The notes under the pieces were generated by a model. The model did no database searches and was not told where the DNA came from. It saw nothing but the letters and a program-made list of their open reading frames with translations. From assembly GCA_014379395.1 (NCBI GenBank), contig JACMLV010000558.1, positions 1 to 5,739 of the forward strand: DNA of 5,739 nt, read 5' to 3'. Within the stretch, counting starts at the first letter, position 1, and each line of letters starts with the position of its first letter. Source of the DNA: Burkholderiaceae bacterium (GTDB lineage Bacteria > Pseudomonadota > Gammaproteobacteria > Burkholderiales > Burkholderiaceae_D). Shown here piece by piece: positions 1 through 5,739 of the stretch. The position numbers were made by a program, and so were the translations under genes.

Positions 1-849
1 CTGCAGCTGCCGTTCCCGCTCATCGTGCTGGCCGCCGGGCTGATTGGCTACCTCGGGAGCCGCTATGCGCCTGAAAAATTCACCTCCGGGGGCGGTCATG
101 GCAAGGCGGGCAAGGCGCACGGACCGGCGCTCATCGATGACCACACCCCGACGCCGGCGCATGCCTTGTTCAACTGGGGGCGCTTTCGCCTGGTCCTGCT
201 CGTGTGCCTGGGCCTGTGGGTTGGCGGCATGGGCGCCCTGACGGCGCTCTATGGCTGGGACTCGGTCCTCGCGCAGATGGGCTGGTTTTTCACCAAAGCC
301 GCGCTGATGACGTTTGGCGGTGCCTACGCCGTGCTGCCTTATGTGTTCCAGGGCGCGGTCGAGCATTACCAGTGGCTGAGCGCGCCGCAAATGATAGATG
401 GCCTGGCGCTGGGCGAAACCACGCCCGGCCCGCTCATCATGGTCAACACCTTCGTCGGCTTCGTCGGCGGCTGGACCCACGCCGTGTTCGGCGAAAACCT
501 GCTACTGGCCGGCGTGGCCGGCGCGCTGACGGCGACCTTCTTCACCTTCCTGCCCTCGTTCCTGTTCATCCTGGCCGGCGGCCCGCTGGTCGAATCGACG
601 CGCGACAACATCCGCATGACGGCGCCGCTGACGGCGATCTCGGCTGCCGTGGTCGGCGTCATCGTCAGCCTGGCGCTGTTCTTCGGCCAGCATGTGTTCC
701 GGCTCGCCACGCCGCGGCCGCACTGGGACGTCGCCGCCATGCTGCTCAGCCTGGCGGCCGCCGTCGCGCTGCTGCGCTACAAGGTCGGCACCATCAAATT
801 GATCGTCGCCTGTGCCCTTGCGGGCCTCGTGCTATCGTATCTGTCTTGA
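1..849 (+). CDS. chrA: Chromate transporter ChrA (CHR family), 3' part only
   Basis: The open frame enters from the left edge with no start in view and ends at TGA 847-849, giving 282 visible codons. An in-frame GTG at 25 is internal, not a real start. The visible part is the end of the first CHR half, a hydrophilic Gly/His-rich linker (about codons 28-55) and the whole second half. The second half has several hydrophobic segments and the CHR signatures FGGAYAVLPY (codons 105-114) and GLALGETTPGP (134-144). Full two-domain ChrA proteins are about 390-450 residues, so roughly a third is missing. Known role of the family: inner-membrane export of chromate, related to sulfate-type oxyanion transport. 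Substrate specificity cannot be read from the sequence, and many CHR members are uncharacterised. The stop directly abuts the first possible moaA start, which suggests co-transcription. The family call is secure; the chromate substrate is inferred. Confidence 0.9.
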   Translation: MQLPFPLIVLAAGLIGYLGSRYAPEKFTSGGGHGKAGKAHGPALIDDHTPTPAHALFNWGRFRLVLLVCLGLWVGGMGALTALYGWDSVLAQMGWFFTKAALMTFGGAYAVLPYVFQGAVEHYQWLSAPQMIDGLALGETTPGPLIMVNTFVGFVGGWTHAVFGENLLLAGVAGALTATFFTFLPSFLFILAGGPLVESTRDNIRMTAPLTAISAAVVGVIVSLALFFGQHVFRLATPRPHWDVAAMLLSLAAAVALLRYKVGTIKLIVACALAGLVLSYLS

Positions 850-870
850 ATGGATGGCAGGTCTTCCCCG

Positions 871-1980
871 ATGTCTGAACGGATCATATTTTTCGCCGAC
901 GGCCGCGCTTCGGCGCCGACGGTGCCGGCCCGGTTGGAGGCGGCCTCGGGCCACATCGCGGACCGGCTGGCCCGGCCGCTGCACGACTTGCGCATCTCGG
1001 TCACCGACCGCTGCAATTTCCGCTGCGTGTATTGCATGCCGAAGGAAGTGTTCGACAAGGACTACGCCTTCCTGCCGCACTCCTCCCTGTTGTCGTTCGA
1101 GGAAATCACCCGCATCGCGCGCCTGTTCGTCGCCCACGGCGTGGAAAAAATCCGCCTGACCGGCGGCGAGCCGCTGCTGCGCAAGGACATCGAAAAACTG
1201 GTTGCCATGTTGAGCGAACTGCGCACGCCGTCCGGCCAGCCGCTCGACCTGGCTTTGACCACCAACGGTTCGCTGCTGGCGCGCAAGGCGCAAGCCTTGA
1301 AGGACGCCGGCCTGCGGCGCGTGAACGTCTCGCTCGACGCGCTCGACGACGCCACCTTCCGGCGCATGAACAACGTCGACTTCGCCGTGCGCGACGTGCT
1401 CGGCGGCATCGAGGCGGCGCAGCGCGCCGGCCTCGGGCCGATCAAGGTCAACATGGTCGTCAAGGGCGGCATGAACGACCAGGAAATCGTGCCGATGGCG
1501 CGCCACTTCCGCCACACGCCGCACATCCTGCGCTTCATCGAGTACATGGACGTGGGCGCCTCGAACGGCTGGGACCTGAAGGAAGTGATCCCGTCGGCCG
1601 AGGTGGTGCGCCGCATCGACCGGGAAATGGCGCTGGTTCCGGCCGCGCCCAACTACAGCGGCGAGACGGCGGCGCGCTGGCGCTACCGCGACGGCGGCGG
1701 CGAGATCGGCGTCGTCTCCAGCGTCACGCAAGCGTTCTGCGCCGACTGCACCCGGGCCCGGCTCTCGACCGAGGGCAAGCTCTTCACCTGCCTGTTCGCC
1801 GGCGCCGGCCACGACTTGCGCGCGCTGCTGCGCGGCGGGCGCGACGACGCCGAGATATCGAGCGCCATCGCCCACCTGTGGCGCGCGCGCGCCGACCGCT
1901 ACTCGGAAACGCGCACCGCCAACACCGCCGGCATCGGGCCGCGCGCGCCGAAAGTGGAAATGTCGTATATCGGCGGCTGA
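871..1980 (+). CDS. moaA: GTP 3',8-cyclase MoaA (radical SAM, Moco step 1)
   Basis: MoaA is a cytosolic radical-SAM enzyme. It converts GTP to 3',8-cyclo-7,8-dihydro-GTP, which MoaC turns into cyclic pyranopterin monophosphate. With the start at ATG 871 the protein has 369 residues, close to family size. The N-terminal [4Fe-4S]-SAM motif CNFRCVYC gives C48, C52 and C55, in the spacing CX3CX2C. The SAM-binding GGEP is at 98-101. The C-terminal cluster that holds GTP is C290, C293 and C307 (CX2CX13C). The chain ends in the conserved Gly368-Gly369. All key residues are present, so it should be active. ATG 850 is in frame and adds seven residues (MDGRSSP), but has no Shine-Dalgarno before it. ATG 871 has GGCAGG at 856-861 with suitable spacing, so I prefer it. 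It follows chrA with no room for its own promoter or a Moco riboswitch, and lies 77 bp before the mobA-moeA frame. Confidence 0.96.
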   Translation: MSERIIFFADGRASAPTVPARLEAASGHIADRLARPLHDLRISVTDRCNFRCVYCMPKEVFDKDYAFLPHSSLLSFEEITRIARLFVAHGVEKIRLTGGEPLLRKDIEKLVAMLSELRTPSGQPLDLALTTNGSLLARKAQALKDAGLRRVNVSLDALDDATFRRMNNVDFAVRDVLGGIEAAQRAGLGPIKVNMVVKGGMNDQEIVPMARHFRHTPHILRFIEYMDVGASNGWDLKEVIPSAEVVRRIDREMALVPAAPNYSGETAARWRYRDGGGEIGVVSSVTQAFCADCTRARLSTEGKLFTCLFAGAGHDLRALLRGGRDDAEISSAIAHLWRARADRYSETRTANTAGIGPRAPKVEMSYIGG

Positions 1981-2014
1981 CGCCTTTATGCCGCTCCGGC
2001 GGGCGCGATAGGGG

Positions 2015-2020
2015 TAAGAT
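2015..2020 (+). promoter_or_regulatory. Possible -10 element before mobA-moeA
   Basis: TAAGAT in the 77-bp gap between moaA and the MobA start matches the sigma-70 -10 consensus at four of six positions, including the key first T, second A and last T. Transcription from it would start near 2027 and leave a leader of about 30 nt before ATG 2058. No recognisable TTGACA-like -35 box stands at 16-18 bp upstream, where the sequence is GC-rich. It may only be a chance match, with the gene read through from moaA. Confidence 0.2.
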
Positions 2021-2057
2021 GCGGGTCGTGCATATCAACCGACGGCAAGCTTTTCCA

Positions 2058-3953
2058 ATGATCGCTAAAAACAACATAACCGGCCTGGTTCTGGCCGGCG
2101 GACGCGGCACCCGCATGGGCGGCGTCGACAAGGGGCTGATGCCGTTTCGCGGCGCCTCGATGGCGGCGCACGTGCTGCACCGGCTGGCGCCGCAAGTGGG
2201 CATGCTGGCCGTCAACGCCAATCAGAATCTTGAGCGCTACCGGGCCTTGACGGCCGAGGTCTGGCCGGACGATCTGGAAGGTTTCGCCGGACCGCTGGCC
2301 GGCCTGCAAAGCGGCCTGCGCCAATGCGACACCGATTATTTGCTGACCGCGCCGTGCGATTCGCCGCTGCTGCCGCCCGACCTGTGCGAGCGCCTGGCCG
2401 CCGCCCTGCAGGACGCCGACGCCGACCTGGCCGTCGCCGTGACGATGGAGCCGGACGCGACCGGGCAGTCGTACCGCCAGCGCCATCCGGTGTTCTGCCT
2501 GGTCAAGCGCGCCGCGCTGGCGCAGCTGAACGCCTATCTGGAGCAAGGCGGGCGGCGCATGGACGGCTGGTACGGCGGGCTGACGGTGGCCGAGGCCCTG
2601 TTCGAGCAGGCCGACGCCTTCCACAACATCAACACGCGCGCCGAGTTGGGCGAACTCGACACCGACGCGCCACAGCACAGCCTGGCCGAGGTGCTGCAAG
2701 GCCTGCCGGCCTACGATCCCGACGCGATGTCGGTGCGCCAGGCGCAGCAGGTCATCGGCCAGTTCATCGCGCCGATCCGCTCGCTGGAGAAAGTCGATCT
2801 GCACGCCGCCCTGGGCCGGGTGCTGGCGGCCGACGTCATTTCGCCGATCAGCGTGCCGGCGCACGACAATTCGGCGATGGACGGCTACGCGCTGTGCGGC
2901 GCCGATCTGCTGGCCGACGCGCCGACCCGCCTGACCATCGTCGCCACGGTGTACGCCGGGCGGCCGACCGAGATCGAAGTCGGGCCGGGCCAGTGCGTGC
3001 GCATCATGACCGGCGGCGTGATGCCGGTCGGCGCCGACAGCGTGGTGCCGCAGGAACTGGTGGCCGAGGTCAGCGAGCACGCCATCACGCTGCGCCCCGG
3101 CACCATCCGCAGCGGCGACAACCGCCGCTTCAAGGGCGAGGATCTGATGGCCGGGCGCGCCGCGCTGAAAAAAGGCAAGATCGTGCGGCCGGCCGACCTG
3201 GGTTTGCTGGCCTCGCTCGGCATCGGCGAAGTGGCGGTGCAGCGCCGCCTGCGGGTGGCGTTCTTTTCCACCGGCGACGAGTTGCGCGCCATCGGCGAGC
3301 CGCTCGAAGCCGGCTGCATCTACGACAGCAACCGCTATTCCGTGTTCGGCATGCTGAGCCGGCTCGGCTGCGAGATCATCGACATGGGCATCGTCAAGGA
3401 CGAGCCGCGGGCGCTGGAGGCGGCGCTGCACAGCGCCTGCGAAAACGCGGACGCGATCGTCACCTCGGGCGGCGTGTCGTCCGGCGCGGCCGACTACACG
3501 CGCGGCATGATGGCGGCGCTGGGCGAGGTGGCGTTCTGGAAGATCGGCATGCGCCCGGGGCGGCCGATGGCGTTCGGCCAGATCGCCTCGCACGGCCACA
3601 GCGCCTATATGTTCGGCCTGCCGGGCAACCCGGTCGCGGTGATGGTGTCGTTCTACTTCTTCGCCCGCGCCGCGCTGCTGCGCCTGATGGGCGCCGACGC
3701 GCCGCCGGACACGCCGCTGCGGGTGCGCTCACAAGGCGCGATCCGCAAGCGGCCCGGGCGCACCGAATACCAGCGCGGGATCGTCTCTTACGACGCGCAA
3801 GGCCAGGCCGAGGTGCGCGTCACCGGCTCGCAAGGCTCGGGCATCCTGCGCTCGATGTCGGAGGCCAATTGCATGGTGGTGCTGGACGAGGCGCAGGGCG
3901 ACGTCGCGCCGGGCGACCTGGTCGACGTGCTGCTGTTCGACGGGCTGATCTGA
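2058..3953 (+). CDS. mobA-moeA: MobA-MoeA fusion: Moco guanylyltransferase / molybdopterin molybdotransferase
   Basis: A single open frame of 631 residues. Residues 1-197 are MobA: the nucleotide-binding loop LAGGRGTRMGGVDKGL (12-27), TAPCDSPLLP (97-106) with the metal-binding Asp101, HPVF (143-146) and the terminal NINTRAEL (190-197). MobA attaches GMP from GTP to Mo-molybdopterin. Residues about 208-631 are MoeA: PAHDNSAMDGYA (267-278), RIMTGG (315-320), STGDEL (404-409), YDSNR (422-426), TSGGVSSGAADY (469-480), MRPGRPMAFG (498-507), GLPGNPVAV (520-528), and a C-terminal beta domain with SQGSGILRSM (591-600). MoeA inserts molybdate into adenylated molybdopterin. Each half has normal length (E. 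coli MobA 194, MoeA 411). The linker is about ten residues. ATG 2058 is chosen because MobA proteins start just before this loop; its Shine-Dalgarno is weak (GGCAAG, 2044-2049). ATG 2019 is an in-frame alternative with GGGG 4 nt upstream. Internal candidates for a separate MoeA (TTG 2646, GTG 2691, ATG 2727) lack clear ribosome binding sites, and 2727 would cut conserved MoeA sequence. Loss of a stop by mutation or sequencing error remains possible. Confidence 0.93.
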   Translation: MIAKNNITGLVLAGGRGTRMGGVDKGLMPFRGASMAAHVLHRLAPQVGMLAVNANQNLERYRALTAEVWPDDLEGFAGPLAGLQSGLRQCDTDYLLTAPCDSPLLPPDLCERLAAALQDADADLAVAVTMEPDATGQSYRQRHPVFCLVKRAALAQLNAYLEQGGRRMDGWYGGLTVAEALFEQADAFHNINTRAELGELDTDAPQHSLAEVLQGLPAYDPDAMSVRQAQQVIGQFIAPIRSLEKVDLHAALGRVLAADVISPISVPAHDNSAMDGYALCGADLLADAPTRLTIVATVYAGRPTEIEVGPGQCVRIMTGGVMPVGADSVVPQELVAEVSEHAITLRPGTIRSGDNRRFKGEDLMAGRAALKKGKIVRPADLGLLASLGIGEVAVQRRLRVAFFSTGDELRAIGEPLEAGCIYDSNRYSVFGMLSRLGCEIIDMGIVKDEPRALEAALHSACENADAIVTSGGVSSGAADYTRGMMAALGEVAFWKIGMRPGRPMAFGQIASHGHSAYMFGLPGNPVAVMVSFYFFARAALLRLMGADAPPDTPLRVRSQGAIRKRPGRTEYQRGIVSYDAQGQAEVRVTGSQGSGILRSMSEANCMVVLDEAQGDVAPGDLVDVLLFDGLI

Positions 3954-3963
3954 TTTAAGGCCG

Positions 3964-3980
3964 GGGCGGACTAACCGCCC
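3964..3980. terminator. Hairpin after mobA-moeA, possible weak terminator
   Basis: Eleven bases after the MoeA stop, GGGCGG (3964-3969) and CCGCCC (3975-3980) form a perfect 6-bp stem with a five-base loop ACTAA. A G-T pair (3963/3981) could extend it. There is no run of T after it on either strand, so it is not a classic intrinsic terminator. Its position between convergent genes fits a bidirectional stop or an mRNA 3'-end stabiliser. Confidence 0.4.
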
Positions 3981-3992
3981 TCGCCCTTCAGC

Positions 3993-4021
3993 TACGCCAG
4001 CGCCTGCGCCGGACTGGCGTA
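3993..4021. repeat. 8-bp inverted repeat in the convergent gap
   Basis: TACGCCAG (3993-4000) is matched exactly by CTGGCGTA (4014-4021) around a 13-base loop. The stem would form in transcripts of either strand and lies between the ends of mobA-moeA and rmuC. No T-tract follows. It could help end transcription from either side, but that is inference. Confidence 0.45.
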
Positions 4022-4026
4022 CAAGG

Positions 4027-4049
4027 CCGGCGCCTGCCGGCTGCGCCGG
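4027..4049. repeat. 7-bp inverted repeat in the convergent gap
   Basis: CCGGCGC (4027-4033) pairs with GCGCCGG (4043-4049) around a nine-base loop. The right arm lies inside CTGCGCCGGA (4041-4050), which is also present as a direct copy at 4004-4013 in the loop of the previous inverted repeat. In DNA this GC-rich, repeats of this size can arise by chance, so function is uncertain. Confidence 0.35.
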
Positions 4050-4111
4050 AACGCCTCGCTAGGGAAAGGCACTCTCCATCAACGATCGTCCCGGCGCGGC
4101 GCCGTCGTCGA

Positions 4112-5476
4112 TTACGGCGGGTTCGCCTCGTCGGGCTCCTGGTCCGGCCCGAGCAGCAATTGCGCCGCCTCGCCCGGCAAAGCCTCCACCGATTTCAGCT
4201 TGCGCGCCATCTGGCGGCTGCGCAGTTCGGCCGTTTCGATGTTCTTGGCGGCGCGCTCGAGCGTGATGCGGGTCGCAGACAGCACGTCGCCGAACTTGGC
4301 GAACTCGGTCTTGACCGCGCCCAGCACCTGCCACACCTCGGAAGAGCGCTTCTCCAGCGCCAGCGTGCGGAAACCCATCTGCAGGCTGTTGAGCAGGGCC
4401 GACAAGGTCGACGGGCCGGCGATGCTGACGCGGTGCACGCGCTGCAATTCGTCGGCCAGGCCGGGGCGCCGCATCACTTCAGCATACAGTCCCTCTGTGG
4501 GCAAAAAAAGGATCGCAAAATCGGTTGTTTGCGGCGGCGCCAGGTATTTGTCGGCGATGGTTTTCGCCTCCACGCGCAGCGCGCGCTCGAGCTCGCGGCC
4601 GGCTTGCGCGACGCCGTCGGCATCGGCGCGCTCGGCCGCCTCGCTCAGGCGCTCGTACTGTTCCTTCGGGAACTTGGCGTCGATCGGCATCCAGACCGGC
4701 GCCCCGCCCTCGGTCAAGCCGGGCAGCTTGAGCGCGAACTCGACCCGGGCACCGCTGCCGGCCACGGTTTCGACGTTTTTCGCGTACTGGTCGACGGTGA
4801 GCACCTGCTCGAGCAGCATGGCCAGCTGCACCTCGCCCCAGGTGCCGCGCGTCTTGACGTTGGTGAGCACGCGCTTCAGGTCGCCCACCCCGAGCGCCAG
4901 TTGCTGCATCTCGCCCAAGCCCTGGTGGACCCGCTCGAGCCGCTCGGACACCTGGCGGAACGATTCGGACAGGCGCAATTCGAGCGTCGCGTGCAGCTTC
5001 TCGTCGACCGTCTTGCGCATCTCCTCCAGCCGCGCCCCGTTGTCGCTCTGCAAATCGCGGATCTTCGACTCGAGCGTGGCGCGCACTTCGAGCAGGCGCT
5101 GGGCGTTCGATTCGGTCAGGTTGCCCAAGGTTTGCCGCAGCGTCTCGGCGAAGCGGCCCAGGCTGCGGGCCTGCTCCTCACGCCCGTTTTGCGCCTGGGC
5201 CTGGATCTGGGCGCGCATGCTGTCGAGCTGCTGCGCGGTGGCGGCGTGGAACTGTGCCAGGCTGGCCGACAATTCCTGGCGCGTGGCCTGGGCCGACAGT
5301 TGCAGCTGGCGCTCGACGCGGTCGAGGCGCTCCAGGCTTTGCTGCTGATGCTGCTGCAACAAGGCCACGCTGGCGTCGCCGGCGCCGGCGGCGCGCCCGC
5401 GCCACAGGGTCAGCAACTGCAGCGCGGCGATGCCGATGGCGGCGGCCAGCAGCACAAAAAATTCGGTCGAGGTCAT
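4112..5476 (-). CDS. rmuC: DNA recombination protein RmuC
   Basis: A protein of 454 residues, normal for the family. It starts with a hydrophobic segment (about 5-25) that fits an N-terminal membrane anchor, followed by a Gln/Glu/Arg/Leu-rich coiled coil (about 35-195). The conserved RmuC core has TRGTWGEVQL (209-218), MPIDAKFPKEQY (263-274), FLPTEGLYAEV (324-334) and GPSTLSALLNS (354-364). The E215 and D266-x-K268 arrangement resembles a PD-(D/E)xK nuclease site, as proposed for this family. RmuC limits rearrangements at inverted repeats in E. coli; its biochemical activity is not well defined. ATG 5476 is chosen because the anchor follows at once, as in relatives. The frame stays open upstream to 5572, but the extra 32 residues (Arg/Gly/Pro-rich) overlap the likely promoter and the neighbouring gene's stop. 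No strong Shine-Dalgarno precedes the start. It converges on mobA-moeA and follows the partial gene at the right edge by 92 bp. Confidence 0.95.
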   Translation of the reverse strand: MTSTEFFVLLAAAIGIAALQLLTLWRGRAAGAGDASVALLQQHQQQSLERLDRVERQLQLSAQATRQELSASLAQFHAATAQQLDSMRAQIQAQAQNGREEQARSLGRFAETLRQTLGNLTESNAQRLLEVRATLESKIRDLQSDNGARLEEMRKTVDEKLHATLELRLSESFRQVSERLERVHQGLGEMQQLALGVGDLKRVLTNVKTRGTWGEVQLAMLLEQVLTVDQYAKNVETVAGSGARVEFALKLPGLTEGGAPVWMPIDAKFPKEQYERLSEAAERADADGVAQAGRELERALRVEAKTIADKYLAPPQTTDFAILFLPTEGLYAEVMRRPGLADELQRVHRVSIAGPSTLSALLNSLQMGFRTLALEKRSSEVWQVLGAVKTEFAKFGDVLSATRITLERAAKNIETAELRSRQMARKLKSVEALPGEAAQLLLGPDQEPDEANPP

Positions 5477-5525
5477 GAAAGGATCGGCAAGGGGTGAGTG
5501 GAAACGGCCGGCGGGCCCGCGCAGC

Positions 5526-5531
5526 ATGATA
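5526..5531 (-). promoter_or_regulatory. Possible -10 element for rmuC
   Basis: Read on the minus strand, TATCAT matches five of six bases of the sigma-70 -10 consensus. It lies about 50 bp before the rmuC start at 5476, giving a leader of roughly 40 nt. No matching -35 hexamer is seen in the GC-rich stretch upstream. A perfect 10-bp palindrome GCGGGCCCGC (5511-5520) sits just downstream, near the expected transcription start. It could be an operator or simply GC-rich chance. Weak support. Confidence 0.25.
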
Positions 5532-5568
5532 GCGCAAGCGCCGCCCCGGCGCCCCACCCCGGCCGGCC

Positions 5569-5739
5569 TCAATTGACCAGGGTGAGGCGGCGCAGGCGCT
5601 TGGTCGACGACCAGCTTTCCAGGTCGACCTCGTCGCGGATCGCGGCGCAGGCCGCCAGCAGCTTGTCGATGTCGGCCTCGCGCAGGCCGGCGTTGAGCGT
5701 CAAGCGCACCAGCGAGCGGTTTTTCGGCGTCGCCGGGGC
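5569..5739 (-). CDS. CqsA/JqsA-like alpha-oxoamine synthase, C-terminal end only
   Basis: The frame enters from the right edge and ends at TGA (5571-5569), giving 56 visible residues. They begin APATPKNRSLVRLTLNAG and continue with an amphipathic helix (EADIDKLLAACAAIRDEV), then a basic tail ending RRLTLVN. This is how the small C-terminal domain of PLP-dependent alpha-oxoamine synthases (BioF, KBL, CqsA) ends. The APATPKN followed by a RL(S/T)LN strand matches, as I remember it, the end of Vibrio cholerae CqsA. CqsA makes the alpha-hydroxyketone signal CAI-1; related LqsA and JqsA occur in Legionella and in Janthinobacterium/Duganella. Start, PLP lysine and active site are all outside the window, so the subfamily is an informed guess. 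BioF- or KBL-type enzymes are the alternatives. The coding call is firm: the codons end mostly in G or C and the frame is open to the edge. Confidence 0.72.
   Translation of the reverse strand, partial: APATPKNRSLVRLTLNAGLREADIDKLLAACAAIRDEVDLESWSSTKRLRRLTLVN

Noticed and set aside
1..6. CTGCAG palindrome at the very first bases
   Set aside because: It is a PstI-type hexamer but falls in frame within the chrA coding sequence. Nothing else suggests a cloning junction.
1032..2057. In-frame open extension upstream of the MobA start, reading back into moaA
   Set aside because: It overlaps moaA in another frame and gives an Arg/Ala/Pro-rich shadow translation. MobA similarity begins right at 2058.
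1981..2057. Possible riboswitch or terminator between moaA and mobA-moeA
   Set aside because: Only a 4-bp stem (1990-2000) is visible. The gap is too short and unstructured for a Moco riboswitch, and no T-tract is present.
1986..3599. 537-codon open frame on the minus strand opposite mobA-moeA
   Set aside because: It is a typical GC-rich antisense shadow with His/Arg/Gly/Ala-biased composition and no recognisable domain. The plus strand carries strongly conserved motifs over the same bases.
2324..3958. 544-codon plus-strand frame inside mobA-moeA
   Set aside because: The Arg/Ala-rich translation has no motifs. It is an out-of-frame shadow of the fusion gene.
4160..5497. 445-codon plus-strand frame opposite rmuC
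   Set aside because: It is a Leu/Gln/His/Arg-rich shadow of the RmuC coiled-coil region. The minus strand has clear RmuC motifs.
5561..5568. GGCCGGCC palindrome just after the stop of the right-edge gene
   Set aside because: It is a short GC-only palindrome, expected by chance at this base composition, with no loop or T-tract to form a terminator.
5477..5572. N-terminal extension of RmuC by 32 residues to ATG 5572
   Set aside because: The extra residues are Arg/Gly/Pro-rich, overlap the stop of the neighbouring gene and the possible promoter, and would place the membrane anchor internally. ATG 5476 fits the family.

Overview
The window reads as chromosomal DNA of a GC-rich betaproteobacterium. 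The best guess is Oxalobacteraceae (Massilia / Duganella / Janthinobacterium group). The grounds are strong G/C at third codon positions, Burkholderiales-like MoaA and MoeA sequence, and the tail of a CqsA/JqsA-type autoinducer synthase, a family known from that group. This placement rests on recognition of protein sequence, not on a database search. No tRNA, rRNA, CRISPR array, insertion sequence or phage gene was seen.

Plus-strand block (1-3953): three coding regions read in the same direction. First comes the 3' part of a chromate-transporter (CHR family, ChrA) gene that runs off the left edge. Its stop codon directly abuts the first possible start of moaA. MoaA is the radical-SAM enzyme for the first step of molybdenum cofactor (Moco) synthesis, and it is complete with all of its signature cysteines and the C-terminal Gly-Gly. 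After a 77-bp gap comes one uninterrupted 631-codon reading frame with a complete MobA domain (molybdenum cofactor guanylyltransferase) followed, over a linker of about ten residues, by a complete MoeA domain (molybdopterin molybdotransferase). No stop codon and no convincing internal ribosome binding site separates them, so the sequence predicts a MobA-MoeA fusion. The first step (MoaA), the metal-insertion step (MoeA) and the GMP-attachment step (MobA) are therefore grouped here. The middle steps (MoaC, MoaD/E, MogA or MoaB) are not in the window. The presence of MobA implies the MGD / bis-MGD form of the cofactor, as used by DMSO-reductase-family enzymes.

Convergent gap (3954-4111): 158 bp with three inverted repeats and a 10-bp direct repeat, without a classic T-tract terminator on either strand.

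Minus-strand block (5739-4112): the last 56 codons of a PLP-dependent alpha-oxoamine synthase-like protein, most like CqsA/JqsA (alpha-hydroxyketone quorum-sensing signal synthase), enter from the right edge. A 92-bp gap follows, then a complete rmuC with its membrane anchor, long coiled coil and nuclease-like core. The most noteworthy points are the MobA-MoeA fusion, the tight chrA-moaA junction and the partial autoinducer synthase at the right edge.
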